This document shows positions 37,718-49,321 of a stretch of 64,000 nucleotides of DNA, in pieces. The position numbers and the translations under genes are program-made. The stretch covers positions 12,959,404 through 13,023,403 of the forward strand of contig NC_088103.1 in assembly GCF_036370855.1 (NCBI RefSeq), written 5' to 3'. The notes under the pieces are model-generated. The model was not told where the DNA came from and searched no databases. It saw only the letters and a list, made by a program, of their open reading frames with translations. Within the stretch, counting starts at the first letter, position 1. The number at the start of each line of letters is the position of its first letter. This DNA is from Dromaius novaehollandiae. Its lineage: Eukaryota > Chordata > Aves > Casuariiformes > Dromaiidae.

Positions 37718-40700
37718 CCACCTGGCTCTGAGGCCACCCATCACAGAGGGTGAGTGCTCCAGGCTGCTCCTGCAGAAGTGCCCCACTTAGACTTACAGGA
37801 GTAAGTCTACCTTACTGGAGTGCATTTCTTGTGTTTTGTAAACTCTCTGTGGAATGTCATTTGACAGAACTAAACACGGCCAGAGATTTGCGACTTCTCA
37901 GCTACAACACTCAGCTCAAATGCCAATGTAGGGGTTTTTTTCCCCTCTTTAAGCTTCATTTGAGTCCTAAATGCTGCAAGGTAAAAGAGCCCAAATACCC
38001 AGCACAAGAGGTGAGCTAAGCCTTCCTTTTCCAAAGCAACTGATGACTTTGAGTGTGTTTGGTTTTTTTGAAACCTCAGGACATAAAAAGGCCACTTTAT
38101 TTCCACAAGGTACTGAGGACTCAAGCCATGCGAAACCCATTAGGACGGCTCAAACTGGGCTCCTAAGTAAGTCTTGGATATCTCCCTTCTTGGAAAAATT
38201 AACGTGTCCAGTCTACAGCTGAGACAAAAACTCAGCAACCAGCTATGGTTAAGCTTTGGCAAGGCTGAGATCCACACCCGAAAGCTTCAGCTAGGACCAG
38301 TGTCTGCTGCAGAGCATACCTCTACTTACTGCCATTTAGACTATGGCCTTCACAGTGGGGATGTTAAAACAACTTTCTGGAATCGCAAGAAAACACTTTT
38401 AGAGATAATTAGGCCCAATGATCTGACAATCCATCTGGGAGAGGGATTAGAAACTTTGGGAAATTTTGGAGATTAATTTGTCCTCTGCCTCTATTGCACC
38501 TAAATTTTCAACCCCTGATGAAAACAACCATGAATGATAATGATATAACCTGTGAAATACTCTGCTCACCACAAAGCAGATACTAACGGTACAGAAAAAG
38601 AGACTACAGCTGGAAATACGGAATCATTATATTTCAATAATCTAAACTTAAAGCCCAAATACTTTGCATTCCAGAAAGAAACTGGTACAAATCATTCCTC
38701 CCTCCCTACTTCCCCCCCTCAACCTCCTGCAAGCCCAGATAACCCAAGCTACTATACAGACAAGGTCAGTGCCACAAGAGAACAAGCACCAGAGCAAAAT
38801 GCTAACCTCAGGCAGGTCCCTGACGGAACAAAGATGTTTGGTTCATGGTGACATACTAGAAGGCGGCCTGATGCATCTCACAGGTAAGTGTGCCATTTTG
38901 AAAGTGCTCGTTTTTGAAGTGTCCTTGTTAAATCCTACGGACCTATAACAGCATGAACTGCACGCTGCTGACAACCACCAAAGGCATGAACCTTCACCTT
39001 CAACTTCACTTTCCCCAACTCTAGCCCCCAAAATACTGTACTGAAACATCAGGAAAAAGATGATCTAAAATTCTTCATTTCTGGATAACTATCACTGCAA
39101 GCAAACATCACCAGCTCCTCATTTAAAGCTACACAAGTGCAAAAACAATGGTCCTTTTTACCTTGTCTACCTCATGGCAAATGCTGAGTACTCACAATAA
39201 GCAAGCAACCATTTTCCTGGAGCTTCACCAAGTTAAGAAATCATACTGCTCTTGACAAATCTATTCCTATTGCCCTGGCTCCTGAGACTGCAATGATTTA
39301 TATTCTTTTTTAGGGATGTTCTTACAGGTCTGTACTGGGGAGTTGGTGAAGGAAAAGTGACTGGAGAACACAGGATGGAGTTGACCTAGCTGTTCTCAGT
39401 ATATTAGAGGTTAACAGAAAGAGTCTTTTCTGCATTATTTTGTATTGATCTCACTTCCTTGCTTATGACACATTTAGAAAATGAGTTGTCCATTACATTC
39501 AACTGGTGTGAGCTAAGGTATATAACCCCTTCTATCCTGATAGAGACTTAGTCTTGGAGACATGCAGTAGCAGCATTAAACACACATACACTCTGTCTAT
39601 ATATTTGCTGTATATAAATCAGTATTTTCCACTGCTTATTGATTGTTTTCTACATTAGAAATTCAGCTCTCATCTAGCTACGATTCCTCGAATGCCATGG
39701 ATGGCTGGGGGAAGGAAACCAGAGCAGGACTGTGACATCACCCGAGCAGCAAAGCCCAGCAATTGCAAAGAAGAAACAAATACACTGCACTGCTTGGCTA
39801 TCCTAATTGCCTAAGCTTGATTTCCTAAGGAAATGCTGCTTACGCAATCATGGTGTGTTTCTGTGTGTGTGAGCGCCTGTGTATTTCTATTTGTCTGTCA
39901 GTTCATTCCAAATAAATTTTGAAAATAACAATAACCAAATAACCTGTTAAACAATTTTAACCACCAGGGACAGAGCAGTAGCAGTCTCAGAGATAATTAT
40001 GTTCCCACAGGCTTTATGAAAATGCCCACGCAACTAGAGGAAAGAGACTGTTAGTACCCCACTGCAGGAAAAGCTGAAATGCAAGATCCACCCTTACAGA
40101 CACCAGAGAATCCACAAGGGAAAAAAGCCACTACAAATTAGTTCAAAATGGTGGTAGGGAGTTTGCACCTTCTTAAGATACAAAATGAACTATTTGCAGG
40201 AAGTCAATCCATCAGAGAGCAGGCTTCTTAGTCAGAACTGCTTTGTTTCTGCTTTTGTTTGCTTCTTCAAAACTCAAATATCCAGTGGAGAGAAAAATCT
40301 CTCCACAACAAAAAATCGTAATCTCACTATTTCAGCTAAGCACTGAGAATGACTTCCACTTTATGTCCTTCAAAGGAGTTTCCCAGCTAAAACAGAGAAC
40401 ATCAGCCTGCATATTTGCATTCCCACCAGAAAACAATCTTCTGCTCTCCTTCATTAGTTTTTGGGGGGAGGCTGGGAAGGGGGAAGCAGAAAGGACAGTA
40501 GAACTAGATGTCAGTGGGGTTGGAGCTATTTCAGATTCACTTTTTCATGCATCACAAGAAATCAAAAGTGGCACAGATTTTTTGTCCCTCTTTTGTAGGT
40601 CACCTTTAATAAAAATGTTAATAATGGTTGCTATCTGTATATCTGAAATCTTATATGGTAGCTCTGTAATTCACTGTCTTTATCAGCCTTCTTTAATGTA

Positions 40701-43700
40701 TAATTTAATGCCTGTATAACTATTTTGTTTGGGTACAACTCTCAGAATTATGACTAAAAAAGAATCTGTATGCTAGTTAACTACTTTGTATGGAAAGTAT
40801 TTCTTTCATGTTATTTTAAAACCATGGAGCCTGGGGAAGAATTTTATGGACCACAGAATCTCACAGGGTAGTTAATTTCTGTTTGAGCTGGTTTCTCTGC
40901 TATTTTAAAAAGTGCCATCAAGATCATTGCTATTTCTCTTGGTTAGAAGCCAGCTGACTATTCTGCGATTGCAACACATCCTTGCGCTGTTATTAAAGCA
41001 GACAAAATAGTAAACACAAGAGCTGAAAGTTGAACTCGCTCCATAGTGCGCTTCAGCAAAAGTTGTGTCACCTTGTGTCTGATGGGCGGAAGCACGAAAG
41101 GCAACTTGGCATCGCTGTCCCTAACCACTGGGTACCCTGTGACCCCAGGGAACCCCTGCTTGAAATAAGGCACTCGGGCTCCCAAAAAGAGGCACCTAAG
41201 AACAGACTCTTGAGCTGGCTGATAGAGAGATGCTGAGGAAAGGCCAAGCCCAGCCCTCTGACTTTTCAAAGCAGTGGGATACCTAATTCCAGCTGCAGGA
41301 AACCACTTATCTTTACTGGGGATCTGCAGTCACTAAAGCCTCTCCTGAAAGCTTTTTTCAGGAGCAGTCAGATACATCATTCACCTTTCTCATACTGCTC
41401 TACAAAGAGGAGCATGTCCAGATAGAGAAAAGAAAGGACACAGCCCTTGAGCCTCAAAATGAGCACCCCCTTTCCTCACTGCTGCCATGTTGACCAGGAC
41501 AGCCTGGGGACAGCTAAACTCCAGGACCACTTGCATGCGGTACAGAGAGGGCCTTGCAGAAGCCTGACATCTTTCACAACTGACAGAGCTCAGGAGGACC
41601 AAATAATTGCAAAATAGCCACACAGCTAAAATACAAAACAAAACAAAAAGAGGGGATTTGTGCTACATTCTGATGGGCATAAACTGTTTCACACACAAAA
41701 TATGCAAAAAATGTATGGCAATAAAAGTAACTCACATTAGCCTCTGCCATTGGATCTCACTCTAACCATCCTGTTGGCACAGCACTAGAGGCTAAGAGAT
41801 CCAACACAGTGCCATAGAAGATGCTTTCTTTTGTAGGCAATAAATGGGCCCTGATCACATGTACACTGGGGATTCAATGGAGCGTGTGGGTCTTCGTTCT
41901 GTTTGTGTTAGAGGAGTAAATGCTGTTTTAAAAGCAGTAAATGGGTGGTTAGATGAGCCCTAGGCAAGCTTAAGTTATGCATTAAATATTCTGCCTTTTG
42001 TTTCATAATGAATTATTTTGTATATCTAAGTAAAGGGTTTTTTGGGGGGGTCTTTTCTCTGCAGTTTGTTACTAGCCTACTTGTGGGTGTGTGTTGAAAT
42101 CTTTGCCTTTTGCTTACAAGGTCAAGTGCTTTAATCAGGAGAAAATAAATTCACATGCTTTAGTCCTAAATTCTCTGAGTGGCTGCCAAATATAATTAGA
42201 AACAAATGGCTTTATTCCTCATTTGAGAGCTCCAAAGACATTGCAGGGAGGGAGGAAAAGCTTTCTTTGCTTGGTTGTTTTTTGGGGGCACTTGCAAACA
42301 AAAACACCACCAGAAAAAGAATTAATAAAAAAGAAACACTGTGCTCAGAGGCTTTTAATTGGTAGAATCCCACTGTGAGGGACACATGGAACAAGGAATG
42401 GGTATCCAGTCGCACAACTGGTGGTGCGTAACTCCACTTGACCATGCATGAGTTTGGGAGTCAGGCGGGACACACACTGGGCCACATGACCTAAGAGAGC
42501 CTGCAACACTATCTTGTTGAAGTCACTGCTCCCAGCTACAAGCATCTCTTTCCTGCTTCAGAACATCATTTGCCAAGCAGACTTCCTGGTCAGTAGATCA
42601 CAAATTCATTCAACCAGCTGCTTCTGACAAACAGCACGGAGTGGCAGCATGGTCAAATGGAAAGTTAGAGCTGCTAACATCCTGAGGCCTCCATCAGGGG
42701 CCTTCCAAGACAGATTATCTGCCCCTAGATTTCTGAACTGCTGGGGAGGGCAAGGGGATCCAACTTATCCTGCCCACGTAGAAGGTAATGGCGGAACTCA
42801 TGTTGAGATGAGATGCAAGATCAGTCCTGGCAGGTGAGGAAGCTCCTGGTACTAAACCCCCAATAACACGTTAATTGCAAGGTTCATTTGATGCACAACT
42901 TTGCCTGCCAAACACATAAAAGAACAGGATGGTTCCAGGACTGATGGTTCCAGTCCCCTGGCCAGAGGTAACTGCTAGTTAGATCATATTCCTTCCAGAA
43001 TATAAGATAAATTGGGCAAAAGGAAATAATTGTCCAAGAGGAGGAAGAGCACACAAAGCTTAAAGAAAGAACGCACTGGCCTCTGCCTCTTCCTTCAACT
43101 CCCTACCGCCTCCTCAGGTTACTGCTGCAGGGTAGAGTGGGGAAGGAAACACACCCCAAGGAAGTCCTGGAAAAGGAGAATTCCTTCTGCTCTTAGCAAA
43201 GGACAGAGGGTCTGAGCAACTGTTTGGGAAACTGCATTGCATGGGACATGGTCAACTCATGCTCTTCCATGTGACCAAGCCACTGAGCATAGTCAAAATG
43301 CTGTAAGATTACCTAGATGCCCCTGTGCTGATGCTGTGGTGTAAAGCACTGTACAAACTAACTACACCTCAGTGGGCTTACAATTAAAGAAGAAAGGTTA
43401 AAGAGACAGACAGGCATGCCAACAGGGCAGGCCAAGACAGAAGTGGAATGCAAAAAACGTTAAGACAGTAACAAAAATACCAGAAGGTGTGTGATATTTA
43501 GCTGAAGGAACAGTTAGCCAAATCCAACAAGCTTTCCCAACAATATCCACCCTCCACAATTGCTTCCATAAATAAAGGGGAAATAAAAAAATGCTTCCTT
43601 TCATAAAACATGTTCTTTCCTAGTTTATAAACTCTGTGTTTGAGGCAATGTAGTCCACCATATAAGGCCCACTAGGAGAAGCAAGAGCACCTTAGCTCTT

Positions 43701-44740
43701 ACCACATTGTCTTTGAGGACATGCTAGGTAAGTGCCTCACCTCTCTACGCCTTGGTTCACCCCTCTGCTGAATGGAGAGCTGCTGTAATGTTTGCTTTTG
43801 GGCCTCTAAGTAAGGAGTCATTAATGTCTGTAGCACGTGAAGCACTGCTTAAGTTCAGCGTGTGGGTGTTTTCTAGAGCTCTAATTATCTCAGCACAGGC
43901 AAATTACTTATGCTACTAGGTCCTTTCATAAAATAGAGAGAATGGAGCTATTTACTTAACATGGTGCAGATCAAAGAGTAGAAAAGAACAGGCTACTTTT
44001 AAGTAACTAACTCACTCCTTTTCCCCCCAGTGCTACTGGAGATCCAGAGGTCCACTTCTTGGTCTAGGTCACCTACAGGGCCTGATCCGAAAGGCTAAAC
44101 ACACACTGGTATTTGTGAGCTCTGTGTAAAGCACCAGAGACATTTTTGTTCCCTGTATTACTGGCCCAGCCTTGCCATTCTGGCATCACCCCAGACGCAC
44201 AGCAAAGGCAAGGGCTGAATAAGAGGCAAGGCAAGGCAGGACCGAGCAGAGCTGGGCTAGGCCATATAGCACAAGACACAAAATAACTACAGAGGACACA
44301 AAACGCTGTGGTAATGTCAGTATATAAGTTTGCTATCACATGCATTTAAAATGTGGTATAGATGCCTGCTATTGAATTTCAGACCTATTTTATGCATATA
44401 GTGTTCCAAAGACATTCAGGATATTCAAATTAGCAGGGGGTAAGACCCAGCTAGACGCACATATAATTTCTAAATTAAAATATTTCAATTTTTTTCTAAA
44501 CAATGTTAGTTAGCTCCCCTCATTGTAGAAATACCCTTCATCTCTACTTAAACACATCTGGACTGCCTGTAAACTCAATTACTTGCATTTAGCTGTTGTA
44601 TCTACAAACCATCCACAGTCTGATAAAGATCCAGTATTTTCACATCCAAGAGTATTTTACTCCTTAAAAAGGTTCGCAGCAAGTCCTTCCACATCTCTGT
44701 CAAGGCATCTGAATACTGTATTACAGAGCTACCATTTAAA

Positions 44741-44789
44741 TCAAAGGCCTCGTGGTCTTTGCAAACTCACTAGCACCTGCCTATTAATC
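44741..44789 (-). other. Candidate exon 3 of CpG-island transcript
   Basis: On the minus strand a good acceptor (CCCACGCTTCCTGCAG) precedes a frame that continues in phase from the candidate exon at 44934-45049. It reads INRQVLVSLQRPRGL and then TGA at 44743-44741. The extent beyond the stop codon is unknown. I do not recognise the product. The same signals could belong to a non-coding RNA or arise by chance. Confidence 0.25.
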
Positions 44790-44933
44790 CTGCAGGAAGC
44801 GTGGGACAAATGAATGCCTTTGTGTCAAGACCCCACCGCAGTCTGCAATGGTGGTAGGTTTTGCTCAAGCCTCAAACCTTAAAGATTAAAATGGCACTAC
44901 ACACTAATAAAGCAATTCATTTACTCCACCCAC

Positions 44934-45049
44934 CTTACTCCTGTACCACATGGTATCACCACACTCTCCAGATGTGAGGGAACCCTTGCTTTTCTATTTG
45001 CGTGAGACATGGTCTTTCGGATCATCTTTGAAATCATTTGTAAGCTATC
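44934..45049 (-). other. Candidate exon 2 of CpG-island transcript
   Basis: On the minus strand, a pyrimidine-rich acceptor (CCCCCCCCAACTCTTTTAG) and a donor AAG/GTGGGT (alternative donor A/GTAAGG five bases earlier) bracket 116 nt. One frame is open throughout and contains ATG codons at 45037, 45025 and 45010. It reads MISKMIRKTMSHANRKARVP and then SHLESVVIPCGTGV. It lies 353 bases downstream of the island's candidate donor (45401). With the next candidate exon it gives a 50-residue open frame. I recognise no family. Confidence 0.3.
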
Positions 45050-45289
45050 CTAAAAGAGTTGGGGGGGGGAACAAAAAGAGACAGCGACTTCCACGTAACA
45101 ATTACTGAGATGATAGATTTCTGATCAAGCACATTTTACCATGCTGACAACAACCTCACTGCGTTCTGCAAGCACCGATTAAAGCTGCACTTAGGCAGTC
45201 TCATCTAAAAATACATGCACGTATTTCAGCTATGTGCAGCACTGCTCACTGCTCCCCAAAGCACAGAGGTGGGGAGAGCCGAAATATCA

Positions 45290-45705
45290 GTAAGGGCAGC
45301 TTCCTCGGCTCCCAGCGACCCCGTGGGTCACGGCCCTATGGCAGCTCACCCACACGCAGGTCCACCAACCTGCTACCGACGGGTAAACGCCACCTCCTTA
45401 CCTCATGGCGCCGCTCCACCACGTCCCGGCCACACGCGGCGCCGGCCCCGCCATGGCCCCGGCAGGTTCAGCCGGCCTCCGCCTGCCTCCCCACGGCAAA
45501 GGGGAGCCCCAAACCCCAGCCCGGGGCGCCGATGTCGGCCGAAAAACCGGGGGGCGGGAAGAGGGTCCCGCCGCCCGCGCCAGGGCTGCCAACGGCCACG
45601 GAACGTTCTGGAAGCTGAGGCCGTTGGGGGGGGGGGGGGGGAGGCGACCGTTGGGGGCGGGGCCTGGGGCAGGGCCGCCTGAAACCCCGGGCTGCCCCTA
45701 AGTAC
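45290..45705. promoter_or_regulatory. Isolated intergenic CpG island, probable promoter
   Basis: About 400 bases rich in G+C and CpG stand between AT-rich flanks, about 3.6 kb past the ARID5B poly(A) signal. The island contains a GC box (GGGGGCGGGGCC at 45653-45664), a perfect three-unit heat-shock element (GAAcgTTCtgGAA at 45601-45613) and a 16-base G run (45626-45641). On the minus strand it ends with a strong splice donor. This is most likely a promoter for an unannotated minus-strand transcript; a bidirectional promoter or an orphan island is also possible. Confidence 0.65.
45402..45600 (-). other. Candidate first exon from CpG island
   Basis: The minus strand carries CCATGAG/GTAAGG, a near-ideal donor with the cut after 45402. 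The 5' end is unknown and is placed near the heat-shock element and GC box only by inference. A GCCATGG-context ATG at 45454 opens MAGPAPRVAGTWWSGAM, but after splicing to the next candidate exon that frame stops after five more codons. Any protein would therefore more likely start in exon 2. Confidence 0.35.
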
Positions 45706-48700
45706 TCTAAAATGTGTGTGTGTGCACACACACCTACATATACACGCATATGTTTTTCAAGGAAGTTTTAGAGCAAACTGGATAAAATTTAATGCTGGGA
45801 AGCTAGTAGATTTTTTGTGGTCAGTTCTCAAATGAAACTGGAGATCGAATTATTTTTTTCTTCAATTTTCTGGGGGCAACCCCCCTCTGACCATGCAAAT
45901 GTTTGTTTTTTTCCCCCAATATTAGCCCTTATTATGTGCAGTGGCATGAGCACCCCAGCAGCGTGTCCCCGGCTGGTCTGGCAGGGAAAGGCTGTCCGTG
46001 TCCGGTGGCTCGCAGAGATCTCCGCAGCTTCCGTCACTGAGAAGCTCAGGGTCTTCTGCGAGTAGCAGCAGTTGCCTGTTAATAGCCAAAAAGATCCTTC
46101 AGGAATTTGTCTAATCTGATTTGTTAATACACATTTGTCCTCTCAGTATCTGTGAAATCCTGGGGTCGCTGAGTTAAAGGAAGGAGGAGAAGAAAAACCC
46201 AGTCCCTAGATTGGCAGGAGCGCTGGCTGCGGGGACATGAAATGTCCCATCCCAGGCTTTTCCCATGACATTCCTGAGGCTCATTCCTCAGGTAAGACAC
46301 TAGATGGAGCATGTAACATTTTTAATACTTGTGGTTTTTTTAATCCTGTAAAGGATAAATTGCAAAGCTAAATGAAAACAAAGATTAATTTGTATCCAGC
46401 AGGCCTCACGGTCCTCTCTGCTGGCTATGTGCAGCCTCAAAAGCAGGGCTCTGCGTTGAACACCCGAGGGAGGCAGCACTGCCAGGGAGGGCATCTTCGC
46501 CCCTGGCCAAAGCGCGGGAGCAAAGCTACCCTGCGGCCGCTTCAGCTCGGGGCTTTAGTCGCCCTCCCGTGCTGTTCCTGACCCCGGCTTACTCCTGGGC
46601 AAATGCAAACCTTAAATAATCCCAGGCTCAGGTGCACGAGGGAGATTTGGGTTCCTTCAGTGGCTGCTCCATTTTCTTTCACCAAGGTCATCCTGTCCTT
46701 CCAGGCTCAGGAGAGGCTAAATGGCAACATGCCCCGATACCAACTTGTGCATGAGCCTACAGAGACTGGGGAAGGCGAAGCTACAGGCTGCATTTTTCCT
46801 GCTCCAGGCTTGCCTCGAAGAAACCAACGGTGTCATGTATTCTTGGAAAGCCTGTGGGCGAGCTCGCTCTTTCTCAGAGTAATTACAATGCCAGTGAGGA
46901 TTACCTGTAATGACTGTGTGCAGGGTGCTCCTCCCAGTAGAAGAAACTTTCTTAAGAATGTTCCTGGAAACTTCTCCGAGGAGCAGAGACACTGACTGTA
47001 TGGCAGAGGGGAAGAGGAAGGGCCCAGTTCTCAAAAGGCTGGCTTCAAGACAGTGTTAGATGTGACTCTGGTCTGCCTCCGAAATACCACTGGGAGATAC
47101 AGCTACTGGCGTGACATCTGCCCATGGCAAGTGGCCTGCAAACAGTAGGTGAGATGAATGCTCCTGGATCAGCACGGGGCAGGGTGCTCTTGTCCCTAGG
47201 ACCTCCATCTATTCACAGCCTCCTGCGTCCTGGCCGTTCATGAAAGGGTTACAGATGTCCCGTGTGGTATTTGATAACATAACGCTCTCAGGTCTCACAG
47301 GGTTGGCATTGGCCTGAGGACTGAAATAGGCAGACAAAGGTAGCAGGGGGGGAACAGTCAGCCAAAGAGTATCCTGAGAGGTCAACAGAAGACTCACAAA
47401 GAAACCTGAATTTTAGTGCAATAAACTTCCACAGGCAAGAATGAGGCAGAGGCTGATCTGAACACCCAAGCCAGATCCAGCAGGGATGGAGATGGTATGA
47501 GATACCCCACTCCCAGCCTGACAATGGCAATCAAAACCCTTGCCTCACCTTTCATAGGAAACCACCTTACTCTCTAGGAAATGGAGTAACACTCCTGCTC
47601 TGGCCAAGCAAATATTTAATTAGCCTGCAAAAGTGGAGCTCTTTCAGTAGGAAGGAAAGAGGAAGCGTGCACCATCCTAGTAGAACATTTACCTGGAGAG
47701 CCGTTGAGGTGCGTTCAGTGCCGGTGGGCAGACACGAGCACAAAAGCCAGCGCTCGCAGACACTGGGTCAGTGGCCCAGATCCTGAGGGGCTGGGAGGCT
47801 GCCCAGCCCGGGCAGGCGCAGGGCTGCACTTGCTTCCTTGCAGCCCGGAGCAAGGCACCGAGGTTGCAGACAGAGGTGGAGTTTGGGGCACTTCCTTTGG
47901 CATTTCCTACCGGCAACCTCAGGGCACTGACTCACTGTGGCCCCAGCTGCCAGGTCTCCCCATTTCTGAGAGGCTGCCTTTGAAGCACAGCTGGGAGCTC
48001 TTTCCTACATGCATGTTGGCCACTACTGCAAAGGAACATGGTACAGGGGCACTACTGTTATAATTACTTCTTCTTCCACCTGAACCCCCTTCTTGCAGAA
48101 GTGCAAGACACAAAACCAACAGACCCTGCTCAGGAGAAGTAAATTGCAGTGAGCACCACGATCTTTTGCATTTCTACTTTCCTCCAGACCCACAAAACCA
48201 TTAATTTCCCACTGCTGACAGCAAGAGAAAAGATGCTGTGACAAACTCAGCATGCAGCAAGCCAGTGGCACAGCATCCCTTGTCCTTGCTCAGACCACAA
48301 GACATTCAGCCTTCAAAACTGGAAGTGGTTGCGAGTCACTAGTATAGCTAGACTATCCTCAGTTGTAATTGCGACCAACTGCCTGGGCTGCTGCTCCATG
48401 CAGGCCTGCGCTGGTCCATCAAAGGGGCAGCTAAGCCCTGAGACAATGCCTGTGATCCACTGCAAGCCCTTCAGGTCACTTCAGTGCAAATTTGTTCCCA
48501 AACTGCAATGACGGTTAAGGTTTCCTTGCAGACGATGGACATATGGACGGACACACACACACATGCACGTGCACGCACGCGCACACACACACACACACAC
48601 ACACACTTACCAGGACCACAGAGTTCAGCCACGATCTGGGACTGCAGGGTGGCCCCAGCCACCAGATCTGCCCTCAGTGCCGAGATGTGCGTCGTGGTGG

Positions 48701-49321
48701 TGGTATACATTCCTGAAACACACCGAAGTAAATGATTTTCTCACCTAAGAACAGGAACGTAACTGCACTCAACAGTGTTCATTGAAAGACCTCTTTCTTA
48801 AAGGGTCACCAAGTTTGGGGGGTTTGGACTCAGCAAGGGGCAGAACATAAGTGAACTTTATTTGGTGCTTGTTTACTGGCCTCAGCAAAATTATTAGTTA
48901 ACATCTGACTCCAAAATCTTACTCGTGGTTGAGCTATGAAGAACAGAGGGTGATTTTCCAGATCTCAGCCTGAGTCTGCAGTACTGGTGGAAAAAAAATC
49001 CCGCTCTGAGATGCAAATAGAGCAAGTTTTCTACAGAAGCCACTGGCTAAGCACGAATGTTATCCCATCAGAAGCTATTCTTACAGTCAGCCTGACCGCA
49101 GCCACACTTCAGTGCGAATGCATTATAAAAATAGAGGGGCACTGAAGATCTTGTCTCTTCCTCCTTTAGGAAATTGCAAACTTCCATTTCTTTAATCTAA
49201 TCATTTCCAGGAGGGGATATTTTCTCTAGAAAAGCCAATATAAGAGGGCTGAAAGGTCGGATGGGATAATATGTAATCCATTGTGATAAGGGCTGTTTAC
49301 AGAATTATTAATCAAACACAA
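45706..49321. other. Intergenic, no supported gene
   Basis: This DNA lies between the CpG island and the ARID5B 3' end. It contains a (CA)n tract at 48551-48605 and moderately GC-rich patches (about 46440-46580 and 47700-47960). Overlapping open frames in the latter have no recognisable product. Confidence 0.65.
48551..48605. repeat. (CA)n microsatellite, imperfect
   Basis: CA units interrupted by GC-containing units (GCACGTGCACGCACGCGC) run into about 12 clean CA units. Confidence 0.95.

Larger units (their letters stand above)
33946..44740. other. Intergenic, no supported gene
   Basis: This intergenic DNA holds a 9-bp perfect hairpin (34687-34709), an (AT)n tract (about 37413-37442) and a CTCF-like motif (37705-37717). 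A 158-codon open frame at 40243-40719 has no ATG at its start, no recognisable product and an AT-rich composition, so I do not call it a gene. Confidence 0.7.

Noticed and set aside
40243-40719. 158-codon plus-strand open frame
   Set aside because: The frame begins at TTG rather than ATG, has no recognisable product, and no splice signals or CpG promoter accompany it.
45215-45749. Unspliced open frames of up to 155 codons in the CpG island
   Set aside because: Arg/Pro/Gly-rich translations in all frames are a result of GC content; only the splice-donor structure was kept as evidence.
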